NCBI GenBank assembly: GCA_963995525.1
Contig: OZ023212.1
Span: 14,047,389 to 14,111,388 of the forward strand
DNA from: Escarpia spicata
Taxonomy: Eukaryota; Annelida; Polychaeta; Sabellida; Siboglinidae
Length of the DNA stretch: 64,000 nucleotides
Direction: 5' to 3'
The notes beneath the pieces are model-generated. The model had not been told where the DNA came from and did no database searches. It saw nothing but the letters and a program-made list of their open reading frames with translations. The position numbers and the translations under genes are program-made. This document shows positions 12,479 to 21,330 of this stretch, one piece after another (within the stretch, counting starts at the first letter, position 1; each line of letters begins with the position of its first letter).

Positions 12479-12710
12479 CCGTTCCTGTACTTTGAGGTCG
12501 GCGCTCTGAACAAACATCGGTAGTTTCTCAAGGAGCAGCTCCGTGGTTTCAGTGACAGTCTGTAGGTCATCCTGAGCCTCAGCCGTGATGAGGATGCGGG
12601 CGTACAGCTTGATGGCATTGTGTACGTAGATGCTCTGGATGTGGCCTGGCAGCTGCGTCACCTTCGCTCGCAGCATCGACTTTAAAGTGTTCTGGGGGTC
12701 ACTCAGGTGT
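12479..12710 (-). CDS. AP3D1: AP-3 complex delta subunit, HEAT-repeat exon
   Basis: Encodes HLSDPQNTLKSMLRAKVTQL, then PGHIQSIYVHNAIKLYARIL and LPMFVQSADLKVQERV, which correspond closely to the end of the AP3D1 HEAT trunk. Acceptor cttcccacag precedes 12710; donor GTATGT begins at 12478. The exon is 232 nt. Its first base completes the GA left by the 18157-18260 exon to make Glu, so these two exons are directly consecutive (GEFSE-HLSD) over a 5.4-kb intron that holds the CR1 element. Confidence 0.95.
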
Positions 12711-12835
12711 CTGTGGGAAGATGGCGTAGTTGTAATGACATCATTTTAAGGATACAGGCTCCTCGTGAGATGTCAAATTTCAATTAAAAACTATTCATAT
12801 CTTGAGAAAATGTCCAGTGTTTTACAAAACAAACC

Positions 12836-13019
12836 TTGTTTTATAGTCACCTCGGTTATACAGCCACCTCACAATTAGGTCACCTCGGTAATACAGCCAC
12901 CTCACAATTAGGTCACTTTGGTAATACAGCCACCTCACAATTAGGTCACCTTGGTAATACAGCCACCTCACAATTAGGTCACCCTAGAACAGTCCCAAAT
13001 ATTTTCCACATACAGTAAA
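12836..13019. repeat. 33-bp tandem repeat derived from a pogo-like MITE
   Basis: Four units of 33 bp (gtcacctcggtaatacagcc plus acctcacaattag) followed by caccctagaacagtcccaaa. The same words occur in the MITE at 55144-55320, so this is an internal part of that element which has expanded in tandem. Confidence 0.8.
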
Positions 13020-13348
13020 GTATATGAAATTAGTTCCACTAATATGTTCAGCTTAAGATAATATCTGTGTAAGCCAGTACTTGCTAGATATTTTGATTAG
13101 GTAGCATTGTTGTTAAAATTAAGCAAGGGCGATAGTCGGGCGGCGTAACCTAAATAAATAAAGCAGCCTAACATAATGTAATTGATTGTATTTAAATTAG
13201 GTCACTACCAGTAATGTTAGCGTTCGTGTTAGGATAAATAGTCGGCTGTGTAATTGAAATTTGTAACCTAAAGTGTGCTGTAGTACACAGGAAACAGTCT
13301 TTATAAAGACTAAGTTAGTTAAGTTATTAAATCAATTCTAATCAGGAT

Positions 13349-14551
13349 ATGGCACCTTGCAAGCGGCAAGTCAAGGTAAAGTGACACTTGGTGTGCGATC
13401 ACTGCCACAGCTGGGTAGATTTTGCATTGTCCGGGTGAGGAAAGTCATCGGCAGAAACCATGGAGGAAGGATTCACCTTTCAGTGCATTGGGTGTTGGAA
13501 GGTGGAGTGTCTGCAGAAGGAGATAGTTAGGTTGACAGATATTGTGAAGGGAATGGAGATGGGAATTAGCAAGGAGGCAGGTCGAATGGAGAGAGATGAC
13601 AGGGAGAGAGGTGAGAATACTGCAAGACTGAAGGAGAATAGCAGTGGCAAGAAGACTGAGGAAAGGAAATTGAGAGGAGGGAAGGTGATTGGAAGGGAAG
13701 AAATTGGAAAATCGACAACAGAAAACGTGACAAGCATGAAGGTGACAGGGAAGAAAGTGACCGTAGAGAAGGAGGGAGGGAAGATGGAATGGGAGAGGAA
13801 AATGAGATGGGACGAAAGAAGAAGGCACGAAAGGAAGTGAGAGCAAATGTGATAGAAGAGAAGTCGATAAAAGGGACGCTGACAGGAGGAAAGGTGACAA
13901 GAGAAAAAGCGACAGGAAAGAATGGATCGGAAGTGAATGTGACAGGAGAGAAGATGACAGGGGGGAAAGACAACAACCAGACAGATGCAAACCGAAGAAG
14001 GAGCTATTCTAAGGCAGTGATTGAGGGGGCAATGAGGAAAGAGAGGGTGTTTATGGGCGACTCCATTATGAGAAAGACGGACAAGACACTGAGCGAGGGG
14101 AAGGACGTCGTTGTTTGTTTACCGGGGGCTAGGATTGAACATGTAACTGACAGGGTAGAGAAGGTATTGGGACATGGCAAGGGGGGGTCAATACTGGTAC
14201 ATGTAGGAACAAATAATGCAGACAGGGAGGGAACAATTGCGATAGTACAGAAGTATAGACAGTTAGTGAGGAAGCTAAAGAAGACGAGAGTTGAACAGGT
14301 TATTTTGTCAGGAATTTTGCCAGTAATGGGAGGAAGGGGGGCAACGTATAGAAACTGCAAGAGGATGGCGATCAATGCACTAGCTGAGCAGATGTGTGAA
14401 GAAGAGGGGGTGGGATTCACAGATTTATGGGGATACTTTGTTGGGAGGGAAGATATGTACATGAGAGATGGCCTCCATCTTAGTGGAAAAGGGGCAGCAG
14501 TTTTCTCAGAGAACCTGCTGCAATCTGTTGACAGTGGGACAGGTTGCATCT
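13349..14551 (+). pseudogene. CR1 ORF1 with SGNH-type esterase domain (broken)
   Basis: From ATG at 13349 the frame reads MAPCKRQVKVK, stop, HLVCDHCHSWVDFALSG, stop, then GKSSAETMEEGFTFQCIGCW, a paired-cysteine zinc-finger-like start. Both stops are TGA. A long basic, charged, coiled region follows to about 13.84 kb, then a frame change into the frame of 13789. That frame holds an SGNH/GDSL-hydrolase fold: GDSIM (nucleophile block), HVGTNNA (Asn block) and DGLHLSGKG (Asp-x-x-His block). Such a domain is typical of CR1/L2 ORF1 proteins. The final 45 or so residues of the open frame do not belong to ORF1; they come from the inserted 3' end fragment. Confidence 0.85.
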
Positions 14552-14778
14552 ATATAAGAAAGTTTTCATTTTCACAAAGGACTGTAAATGAATGGAACAG
14601 ATTACCTGCTGATTGTGTGGGTGCTAGTAGCGTGAATATGTTTAAAAATAAAATCGACACATACCTCAGACGGGCGGGATACACATAGATAAAAGGGTTG
14701 GACTCTCGATAAGCCAAAGAGCTTCCTTGTCCACCTGCCACCTAGAGTTAATTCTCTGGGTGGCAATCTTGTTAAATC
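14552..14778 (+). mobile_element. CR1 3'-end fragment inserted between ORF1 and ORF2
   Basis: This segment is nearly identical to 17521-17749, the C-terminal end of ORF2 (FSFSQRTVNEWNRL...IDTYLRRAGYT) plus the 3' UTR and the tggcaatcttgttaaatct tail. A six-base ATCTAT stands at both edges and may be a target-site duplication. It reads in frame with ORF1, giving a chimeric ORF end. Confidence 0.9.
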
Positions 14779-14954
14779 TATTTAAACTAGATTCGCAGGG
14801 GGGACTCACAGAAAAGCCTGAAAATGGAGGCATAGATAAAGACAGCACAAATAAATAAGCAAATAACAGTTTGGAAAACTCTTCTGAAGATGGATATAAA
14901 TGTGTTTGTTTAAATGCAAGGAGTATAGTAAACAAAAGAAATTAACTAAACATT

Positions 14955-17360
14955 ATGGTAGAAGATATTGACCCTCATATAATAGGTATAACCGAATCCT
15001 GGACCACCACCGATATATCAGATGCTGAATTGGGACTGACAGGATATGTAATGTTTAGAAAAGATAGAATAGGAAGAAAGGGAGGTGGAGTTATTTTATA
15101 TATTAAAGAATCTATTCAGGTTTATGAAATAAAATTAGAAAGAGAAGCAGATTGCGAAGAAGCTGTTTGGTGTAACATAGTTACAGGAAACTCAACGTTA
15201 ACAGTTGGGTTAGTTTATCGAAGTCCAAACATAAGCATAGAAGAGAATGAAAAAATACAAAACGCTATAAGGGAAGTAAGCAAACGGGACTGTATTATTA
15301 TGGGGGATTTTAACCATGGGCATATACAATGCAAATCTCTACAGAGTATGGGGAGAGAGGACCACAAGTTTTTAGTTTTAGTTCAAGATACATTCCTTTC
15401 TCAACATGTGCTAGAACCAACCAGGGGTGAGAATGTGTTAGACATAGTTTTGTCCTCACAGAATGAATTAGTTGACAATGTCGAGATTTGTGAGCCACTG
15501 GGGAGTAGCGATCACAACCAGATACATTTTACCATCAAAGTAAAATCAGAAAGGAATAGTAAAAAGCAGTATAGGAGAAATTTCCACAAAGGAAGGTATA
15601 AGGACATGAGGAAATATTTAGCAAAGATAGACTGGAATAAGACACTGAAAAATAAGACGGCAACAGAATGCTGGAATATATTAAAGAGTGAAATTAAGTG
15701 CATAGTCGATAAATTTGTACCCTTCAAAAACCAAGGAAAACGGTCCAAAAAGAAACACTTATCGAAAGAAGCCATTAGAAAAATTAAGTATAAACAAATG
15801 ATGTGGAAGTCATATAGATGTACTGGAAATGATGAAGACTACAACAGTTATAAAGAAGCACTTAACCAAGCTACAGCTGAAATTAGAAATTCAAAGAGAA
15901 GCTATGAACAACAATTAGCTAGTAATATAAAACATGACAGTAAGAGTTTTTATGCGTATGTTCGAAGCAAACAGAAAGTTCAAGATAAGGTCGGTCCTCT
16001 AGAAAATAGTGCTGGAAATATAATATCAGAGGGATTCTTAATGGCAGAAGACCTGAATGAGTACTTTAGTTCAGTGTTTACCAGGGAAGATATTAGTTCA
16101 CTGCCAATACCAGAGGCTAAGTTCAAGGGGGCAGATTCAGACTATTTAGGACAATTAATTGTAACCCCGGAAATGATAGCTAAGAAAATAAATAATAAAT
16201 CACCTGGAATGGATGGTATTCCACCCAAACTACTATTGGAAATTGTAGAACAAATTAGCATACCGCTTGCAACAGTTTGCAACTTGTCATTAGAAGAGGG
16301 AGTGGTTCCTTTAGAATGGAAAGAAGCAAACATTATACCGTTATTCAAAAAAGGTTTGAGAAACAAGTCAGAGAACTATAGACCAGTGAGTTTAACATCA
16401 GTGATTTGTAAATTATTAGAAAGACTAATTAAAGATCACATGGTGGATTTTCTTGTTAAACAAAACTTGATAAACCCATCTCAACATGGTTTTTTTAAAG
16501 CGTGGTCATGCTTAACAAATATGTTATGTTTTTTGGAAGACATCACTAAGTGGGTAGATGAGGGATCACCAGTAGATATCGTCTACTTAGATTTTCAAAA
16601 AGCTTTCGACAAAGTACCACATCAAAGATTACTGCTTAAACTAAAGGCCCATGGGATAAGAAATGGTATAATAAGCTGGATAGAACAATGGCTGATTGAC
16701 AGAAGACAACGTGTAGAAGTTGATGGGGAGGCTTCAAACTGGAAATCGGTATTGAGTGGGGTACCACAGGGATCAGTATTAGATCCTATATTATTCTTAA
16801 TATATATCAACGATTTGGATGATGAAATAACAAGCAAGGTGTTGAAATTTGCGGATGATACAAAAGTGTTTAGAAGGATTAAAAGTGATGGAGATAGACA
16901 GCATTTACAAGATGATCTTGACAGGTTGATAAAATGGTCTGAAAAGTGGCAAATGCTGAACAATTTTGGGAAATGTAAATGCCTCCACACAGGACATGGG
17001 AACGAAGAAGTAGAATATACAATGGGGGGTACTGTACTAAGTACTACTGTAAAAGAAAAGGACTTAGGGTTAACCATTAGTGCTGATATGAAGGTTTCAG
17101 AGCAGTGCGGAATTGCAGCTTCAAAGGGAAATCAAATCCTTGGATTAATTAGGCGAAACATAACGTATAAGGAAAAAGAGCTAATAATACCACTGTACAA
17201 AACAATAGTTAGGCCTCATTTAGAATATTGTATTCAAGCATGGAGGCCATATCGCAGGAAGGACGTAGATATGCTAGAAAGAGTGCAGAGGAGAGCAACT
17301 AAAATGATACCAAATCTGAGGGATCTTAGTTACGAAATACGCCTAAAAAATGCGGTTTAA
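14955..17360 (+). CDS. CR1 ORF2: AP endonuclease - reverse transcriptase (801 aa, C-terminus frameshifted)
   Basis: The protein nicks target DNA and primes reverse transcription of its own RNA. Endonuclease motifs: IIGITESW, GGGVILYI, GLVYRSPN, IIMGDFNH, SSDHNQI (about residues 1-190). Reverse transcriptase: NYRPVSLTSVICKLLERLI, YLDFQKAFDKVPH (motif A), SGVPQGSVLDPILF (motif B; GP usual, DP here) and KFADDTKVF (catalytic DD), about residues 420-640. The frame is open upstream of the ATG (KCVCLNARSIVNKRN) but for a TAA at 14943, so the native start was further 5'. A one-base loss near 17347 truncates it; the rest continues at 17361-17656. Compared with the 30-kb copy it lacks four residues before NKSPG. 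Confidence 0.93.
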   Translation: MVEDIDPHIIGITESWTTTDISDAELGLTGYVMFRKDRIGRKGGGVILYIKESIQVYEIKLEREADCEEAVWCNIVTGNSTLTVGLVYRSPNISIEENEKIQNAIREVSKRDCIIMGDFNHGHIQCKSLQSMGREDHKFLVLVQDTFLSQHVLEPTRGENVLDIVLSSQNELVDNVEICEPLGSSDHNQIHFTIKVKSERNSKKQYRRNFHKGRYKDMRKYLAKIDWNKTLKNKTATECWNILKSEIKCIVDKFVPFKNQGKRSKKKHLSKEAIRKIKYKQMMWKSYRCTGNDEDYNSYKEALNQATAEIRNSKRSYEQQLASNIKHDSKSFYAYVRSKQKVQDKVGPLENSAGNIISEGFLMAEDLNEYFSSVFTREDISSLPIPEAKFKGADSDYLGQLIVTPEMIAKKINNKSPGMDGIPPKLLLEIVEQISIPLATVCNLSLEEGVVPLEWKEANIIPLFKKGLRNKSENYRPVSLTSVICKLLERLIKDHMVDFLVKQNLINPSQHGFFKAWSCLTNMLCFLEDITKWVDEGSPVDIVYLDFQKAFDKVPHQRLLLKLKAHGIRNGIISWIEQWLIDRRQRVEVDGEASNWKSVLSGVPQGSVLDPILFLIYINDLDDEITSKVLKFADDTKVFRRIKSDGDRQHLQDDLDRLIKWSEKWQMLNNFGKCKCLHTGHGNEEVEYTMGGTVLSTTVKEKDLGLTISADMKVSEQCGIAASKGNQILGLIRRNITYKEKELIIPLYKTIVRPHLEYCIQAWRPYRRKDVDMLERVQRRATKMIPNLRDLSYEIRLKNAV

Positions 17361-17656
17361 CAACACTAGAGAGCAGGAGACTGAGAGGAGATCAGATAGA
17401 AGTGTTTAAAATATTGAAGGGTTATGAAAATATTGATAGAAATATGTTTTTCTCAGTTAAGAAAGATAGAAGGACTAGAGGACATGAACTTGCATTAGCA
17501 AAGGAGCAGAGTAGATTGGATATAAGAAAGTCTTCATTTTCACAAAGGACTGTAAATGAATGGAACAGATTACCTGCTGATTGTGTGGGTGCTAATAGCG
17601 TGAATATGTTTAAAAATAAAATCGACACATACCTCAGACGGGCGGGATACACATAG
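17361..17656 (+). pseudogene. CR1 ORF2 C-terminal part, out of frame
   Basis: Continues ORF2 after the one-base deletion: TLESRRLRGDQIEVFKILKG and SSFSQRTVNEWNRLPADCVG to a TAG at 17654. The copy at 31.26 kb has the undeleted sequence, which shows where the base was lost. Confidence 0.9.
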
Positions 17657-17749
17657 ATAAAAGGGTTGGACTCTCGATAAGCCAAAGGGCTTCCTTGTCC
17701 ACCTGCCACCTAGAGTTAATTCTCTGGGTGGCAATCTTGTTAAATCTTG

Positions 17750-17806
17750 CTATCCAGGTCACTATGTCCAGTCCCAAGGATGACCTTAATAGTGAGGTTG
17801 CCCTGT
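17750..17806 (-). mobile_element. pogo-like MITE end fragment
   Basis: Directly after the CR1 tail, ggtcactatgtccagtccca and gatgaccttaatagtgagg lead to ttgccctgTA. This matches one terminus of the MITE at 55144-55320 with a TA at the edge. Only the end is present. Confidence 0.6.
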
Positions 17807-18156
17807 ACATCTACATGAAAAAAGGCACATGCGACATAATTATCAATTTGAATGATGGTAACCAGATAATTTTTGAAATAGCTGAGTGTTTTTCATTAGT
17901 TGCTTTTTAATATGCGACTTATTCTCTGGACCATGAAAACTGATGTAGTCCTAAAAAATCACAACCATTTTTAATAGCGTGAAAAGTTCACAGAAAGAGG
18001 ATACCATCTCAAAGTCACTTTATTCACCTTCCCTAAACCGAGAAGTAAACCAGTGATCTATCCTGATATGTGGGAAATATATATTCAGGTTTTTACTAGT
18101 ATCTGTCTCTATCAGTAGCGGTGCGGACGTCAAGGCATATTTACGCATATACTCAC

Positions 18157-18260
18157 TCTGAGAACTCTCCACAGATCCAGACCGCCGCATGCAGCACTTC
18201 ACAGATGCCGTTCCTCTGTGCATTGTCCGTCAACGCGTGCGCATTCTCCAACAACACAGC
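18157..18260 (-). CDS. AP3D1: AP-3 complex delta subunit, HEAT exon (QRNGICEVL)
   Basis: Encodes AVLLENAHALTDNAQRNGIC then EVLHAAVWICGEFSE, matching the conserved TQRNGICEVLYAAAWICGEFSE of AP3D1. Acceptor ttgtgcacag precedes 18260; donor GTGAGT begins at 18156. It starts in phase 0 and ends in phase 2. The exon before it in this window (18608-18750) ends in phase 2, so the two cannot be joined: the exon coding for the intervening roughly 40 residues of the family is missing from the 350 bp between them. Confidence 0.93.
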
Positions 18261-18607
18261 CTGTGCACAAACACAACATGCATGCATGCCATCGTCTTCA
18301 TCATGATAGCGACAAGGTGTCGTCAACTTCTCTGTTTAAAATTACCCGAATTTGTGCACAACAAAAAATGTCCTGTCATATTGATGATGACGATTCACAT
18401 ACCGCTAGTCTTTGTACACATATATGTACACCTGGGTACACTTGCTTTCAACTTCCACCCTCATTTGCTAGCTGTGTACTATTTGATTCTGTCAATGTAG
18501 TAACGATAGGATTTAAATATTCTGAATCATTCTCTGCCATTCTCAGTACAGCAGTGCATCAACATGTTTCCATTTCTAGTATTTTCAATGTGTCATGTCC
18601 AACTTAC

Positions 18608-18750
18608 CACTCGAAGTTGGTGATGTAGTTTGATTGGCTGCAGATCTCGATGATCTTGGCGAGAAGTTCATCGCGGTAGTGAGAGCCCTCTGCCTTCTCC
18701 ATGTGCACCATCAGTTTCTTCATGATCTCCATCAAGTTCTTCTTCGATAC
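18608..18750 (-). CDS. AP3D1: AP-3 complex delta subunit, HEAT exon (VSKKNLMEI)
   Basis: Encodes VSKKNLMEIMKKLMVHMEKA, then EGSHYRDELLAKIIEICSQS and NYITNFEW, nearly identical to vertebrate AP3D1 at the same place. It follows the 20620-20765 exon in phase 0 (CGM-VSKK). Acceptor tgctgtggcag precedes 18750; donor GTAAGT begins at 18607. 143 nt, phase 0 to 2. Confidence 0.95.
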
Positions 18751-19369
18751 CTGCCACAGCAAACTGATGACTACAACTTTATATCTCACAATAAAACTAA
18801 GTTTTCCATGTCTCATGCATCATTTGTTTATTTATAGATTTTTCTGAATTGTAGAATACAAACATTGCCTGCCAAATTGTGCTTAATAAGCCCCAATCAG
18901 TGTTCACAATTTGAATGTTGCAACAGCGAAATGTTGAAATTGTATTCATTATAAGCACAACATTCAAATTGTAAACAGCCGCTATTAGAAGTTGGTTCAT
19001 TCCAACAATCCTGACCAAATTGGGACGAAGCACAACTTCCTGCTTGTAATTACTGGGACAGAGTAGAAAATCTCCTTTTATGGATAGTGTTTAAGACATG
19101 TGACAGAAAATATAAATGTCCCTTACACTGTGACTATATGACTAGCCATATGTGACATTCTCTGTAACTACGTGTGGAGATGACATTTTATTTATCTTCA
19201 TATCTATCATAAAGTGGTGACAAATGCCACATTTTCTGCCTCACAAATAAATAGTTATAGTGGACACTTCATTATTTATAAATAACAAGTTGCAAAATTG
19301 TGTGATAATAATAATAAAAATGAATGTTCACAATTTGATTAAAACAGATTTGTACAAAATATGGAGAAG
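18751..19369. other. AP3D1 intron with a 15-bp inverted repeat
   Basis: No coding sequence seen. A perfect 15-bp inverted repeat (acaatttgaatgttg at 18906-18920, complement at 18958-18972, 37-bp loop) may be the relic of a small fold-back element. Confidence 0.6.
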
Positions 19370-20512
19370 GAGTGGAGTGAGAAGGAGAGAGAGATGGAGG
19401 GCAGAGAGAGCAGAGAGGAGAGAAAGCAGAGAGGAGAGAGAGCATAGAGAGCAGAGAGGAGAGAGAGCAGAGAGGAGAGAGAGCAGAGAGGAGAGAGAAC
19501 AGAGAGAGCAGACAGGAGAGAGAGAGAGCAGAGAGGAGAGAGAGCAGAGAGGTGAGAGAGCAGAGAGGAGAGAGAGCAGAGAGGAGAGAGAACATAGAGG
19601 GCAGACTGGAGAGAGAGCAAACAGGAGAGAGAGCAGAGAGGAGAGAGAGAGCAGAGAGGAGATAGAGCAGAGAGGAGAGAGAGCAGAGGGGAGAGAACAG
19701 AGAGAGCAGACAGGAGAGAGAGCAGAGAGGAGAGAGAACAGAAAGAGCAGACAGGAGAGAGAGCAGAGAGGACAGACAGGAGAGAGAGCAGAGAGGAGAG
19801 AGAGCAAACAGGAGAGAGCAGAGGAGAGAGAGCAGAGAGGAGAGAGCAGAGAGGAGAGCAGAGAGGAGAGAGAGCAGAGAAGGGGAGAGGGAGTGTGAGG
19901 GAGAGAGAGAGACGAAGGCGGAGAGAGAGGGAGAGAGAGAGAGCAGAGAGGACAGACAGGAGAGAGAGCAGAGAGGAGAGAGAGCAAACAGGAGAGAGCA
20001 GAGAGAGAGCAGAAAGCAGAGAGGAGAGAAAGCAGAGAGGAGAGAGAGCATAGAGAGCAGAGAGGAGAGAGAGCAGAGAGCAGAGAGGAGAGAGAACAGA
20101 GAGAGCAGACAGGAGAGAGAGAGCAGACAGGAGAGAGAGAGCAGAGAGGAGAGAGAGCAGAGAGGTGAGAGAGCAGAGAGGAGAGAGAGCAGAGAGGAGA
20201 GAGAACATAGAGGGCAGACTGGAGAGAGAGAAAACAGGAGAGAGAGCAGAGAGGAGAGAGAGAGCAGAGAGGAGATAGAGCAGAGAGGAGAGAGAGCAGA
20301 GGGGAGAGAACAGAGAGAGCAGACAGGAGAGAGAGCAGAGAGAACAGAGAGAGCAGACAGGACAGAGAGCAGAGAGGAGAGTGAGCAAACAGGAGAGAGC
20401 AGAGGAGAGAGAGCAGAGAGGAGAGAGCAGAGAGAGCAGAGAAGGGGAGAGGGAGTGTGAGGGAGAGAGAGAGACGAAGGCGGAGAGAGAGGGAGAGAGA
20501 GAAAGGATGATG
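19370..20512. repeat. purine-rich (GAGAGAGCAGAG)n array
   Basis: About 1.1 kb of GA-rich tandem repeat with scattered C. It shows a larger period: a distinctive word (gggagtgtgagggagagag) occurs at about 19887 and 20454, and gaggtgagagagcagagagg at about 19549 and 20162. Long ORFs of Leu/Ser or Arg/Glu across it are artefacts. It lies in the AP3D1 intron between 18750 and 20620. Confidence 0.97.
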
Positions 20513-20619
20513 GCAGGAAGTAAGAACTACATCATGAAAATCGCTGTGCCACATCATGTCGTTTTGTAAACAAATAAAAACAGAATTAATGTCTTCAGCA
20601 TTCAACTTTGAGAACGAAC

Positions 20620-20765
20620 CATGCCACAGAGAAGGTCAAGGGCACGAAGACGAAGTGACTCATCCTTGTCATCGAGACACTGTAGAACCAGGTCCTTGTG
20701 GGCTTGGATGCTCTTTGGGTGGGTCTTCAGGATCTTTGACATAGCCAACAAACCCAGGTACTTGA
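20620..20765 (-). CDS. AP3D1: AP-3 complex delta subunit, HEAT exon (YLGLLAMSKIL)
   Basis: Encodes KYLGLLAMSKILKTHPKSIQ, then AHKDLVLQCLDDKDESLRLR and ALDLLCGM, an almost exact match to AP3D1. Acceptor gtgtgttgcag precedes 20765; donor GTTCGT begins at 20619. 146 nt, phase 1 to 0. It joins the microexon at 21294-21330 (DEN-F-KYLG) and the exon at 18608-18750. Confidence 0.95.
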
Positions 20766-21293
20766 CTGCAACACACAGCGTGAATGTACAAGTACTTTAT
20801 ACTACACTAGCAGAGTTGCCCACCATTGCACGGGAAAAAGGCAGTCAAAAATATATTAGTGTTATGTAATCTGTCTCAGTTCCCTATAATTATTATTTCT
20901 GTATAATTATCATCAGCAACAATAATAACAGTAATAGTAAATTAGCTATATACTAACCAGCCTTACAAACATGTTGCATTCACATACAGAACTGCAAAAA
21001 TATGAAAACTTTTCAAAATTGTTGTGTACCTTCAGCAATACATATGTAGATGGCATTATTATCCATCCAGACATAAAAAATAACAATTCTGGGTCCCGCC
21101 CGGCAAAATTTTTAAATCTAAAAATCTACAAACCATTCCAGTGGGTCCGTTAGCATGGCAACACAATATCTACCTCAAACATGTGAAACTGACGGAGAAA
21201 TGGTCAGGCTTACGGGCATACAAACAGTGATCGACACTGTGTTTATTTTTGTAAATAATTCCACACTCCTCATCAGTACATGCCCATACTCAC

Positions 21294-21330
21294 AATTCTC
21301 ATCCGAATCTTTGATTATGATCCGCAATTT
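21294..21330 (-). CDS. AP3D1: AP-3 complex delta subunit, 37-nt microexon (KLRIIIKDSDEN)
   Basis: A 37-nt exon between acceptor tttgtgttcag and donor GTGAGT. It encodes KLRIIIKDSDEN, matching KLRILIEDSDQN that directly precedes NLKYLGLLAM in AP3D1. Phase 0 to 1, fitting the next exon exactly. It is the most N-terminal AP3D1 exon I could find in this block; the exons for roughly the first 290 residues of the family were not recognised at 21.3-28 kb. Confidence 0.88.

Larger units (their letters stand above)
13200..17755 (+). mobile_element. near full-length CR1-type LINE
   Basis: A non-LTR retrotransposon with ORF1 (zinc-knuckle-like and SGNH-hydrolase-like domains), ORF2 (AP endonuclease plus reverse transcriptase) and a 3' end that finishes in TTGTTAAATC-type units (one and a half copies here, three in the copy at 31.6 kb). 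The 5' boundary is not sharp; the start given is approximate. Defects: two TGA codons early in ORF1, an ORF1 frameshift near 13.8 kb, an inserted copy of its own 3' end at 14552-14778, one stop just before the ORF2 ATG and a one-base deletion near 17347. It lies in the AP3D1 intron between 12710 and 18157, opposite strand. Confidence 0.93.

Noticed and set aside
13445..14549. Minus-strand ORFs of 85-181 codons, Ser/Leu/Pro-rich
   Set aside because: Complement of CR1 ORF1; composition follows from the purine-rich sense strand.
19260..20605. Open frames of 200-425 codons, Leu/Ser- or Arg/Glu-rich
   Set aside because: Products of the GA-rich array; no start or splice context and several frames open at once.
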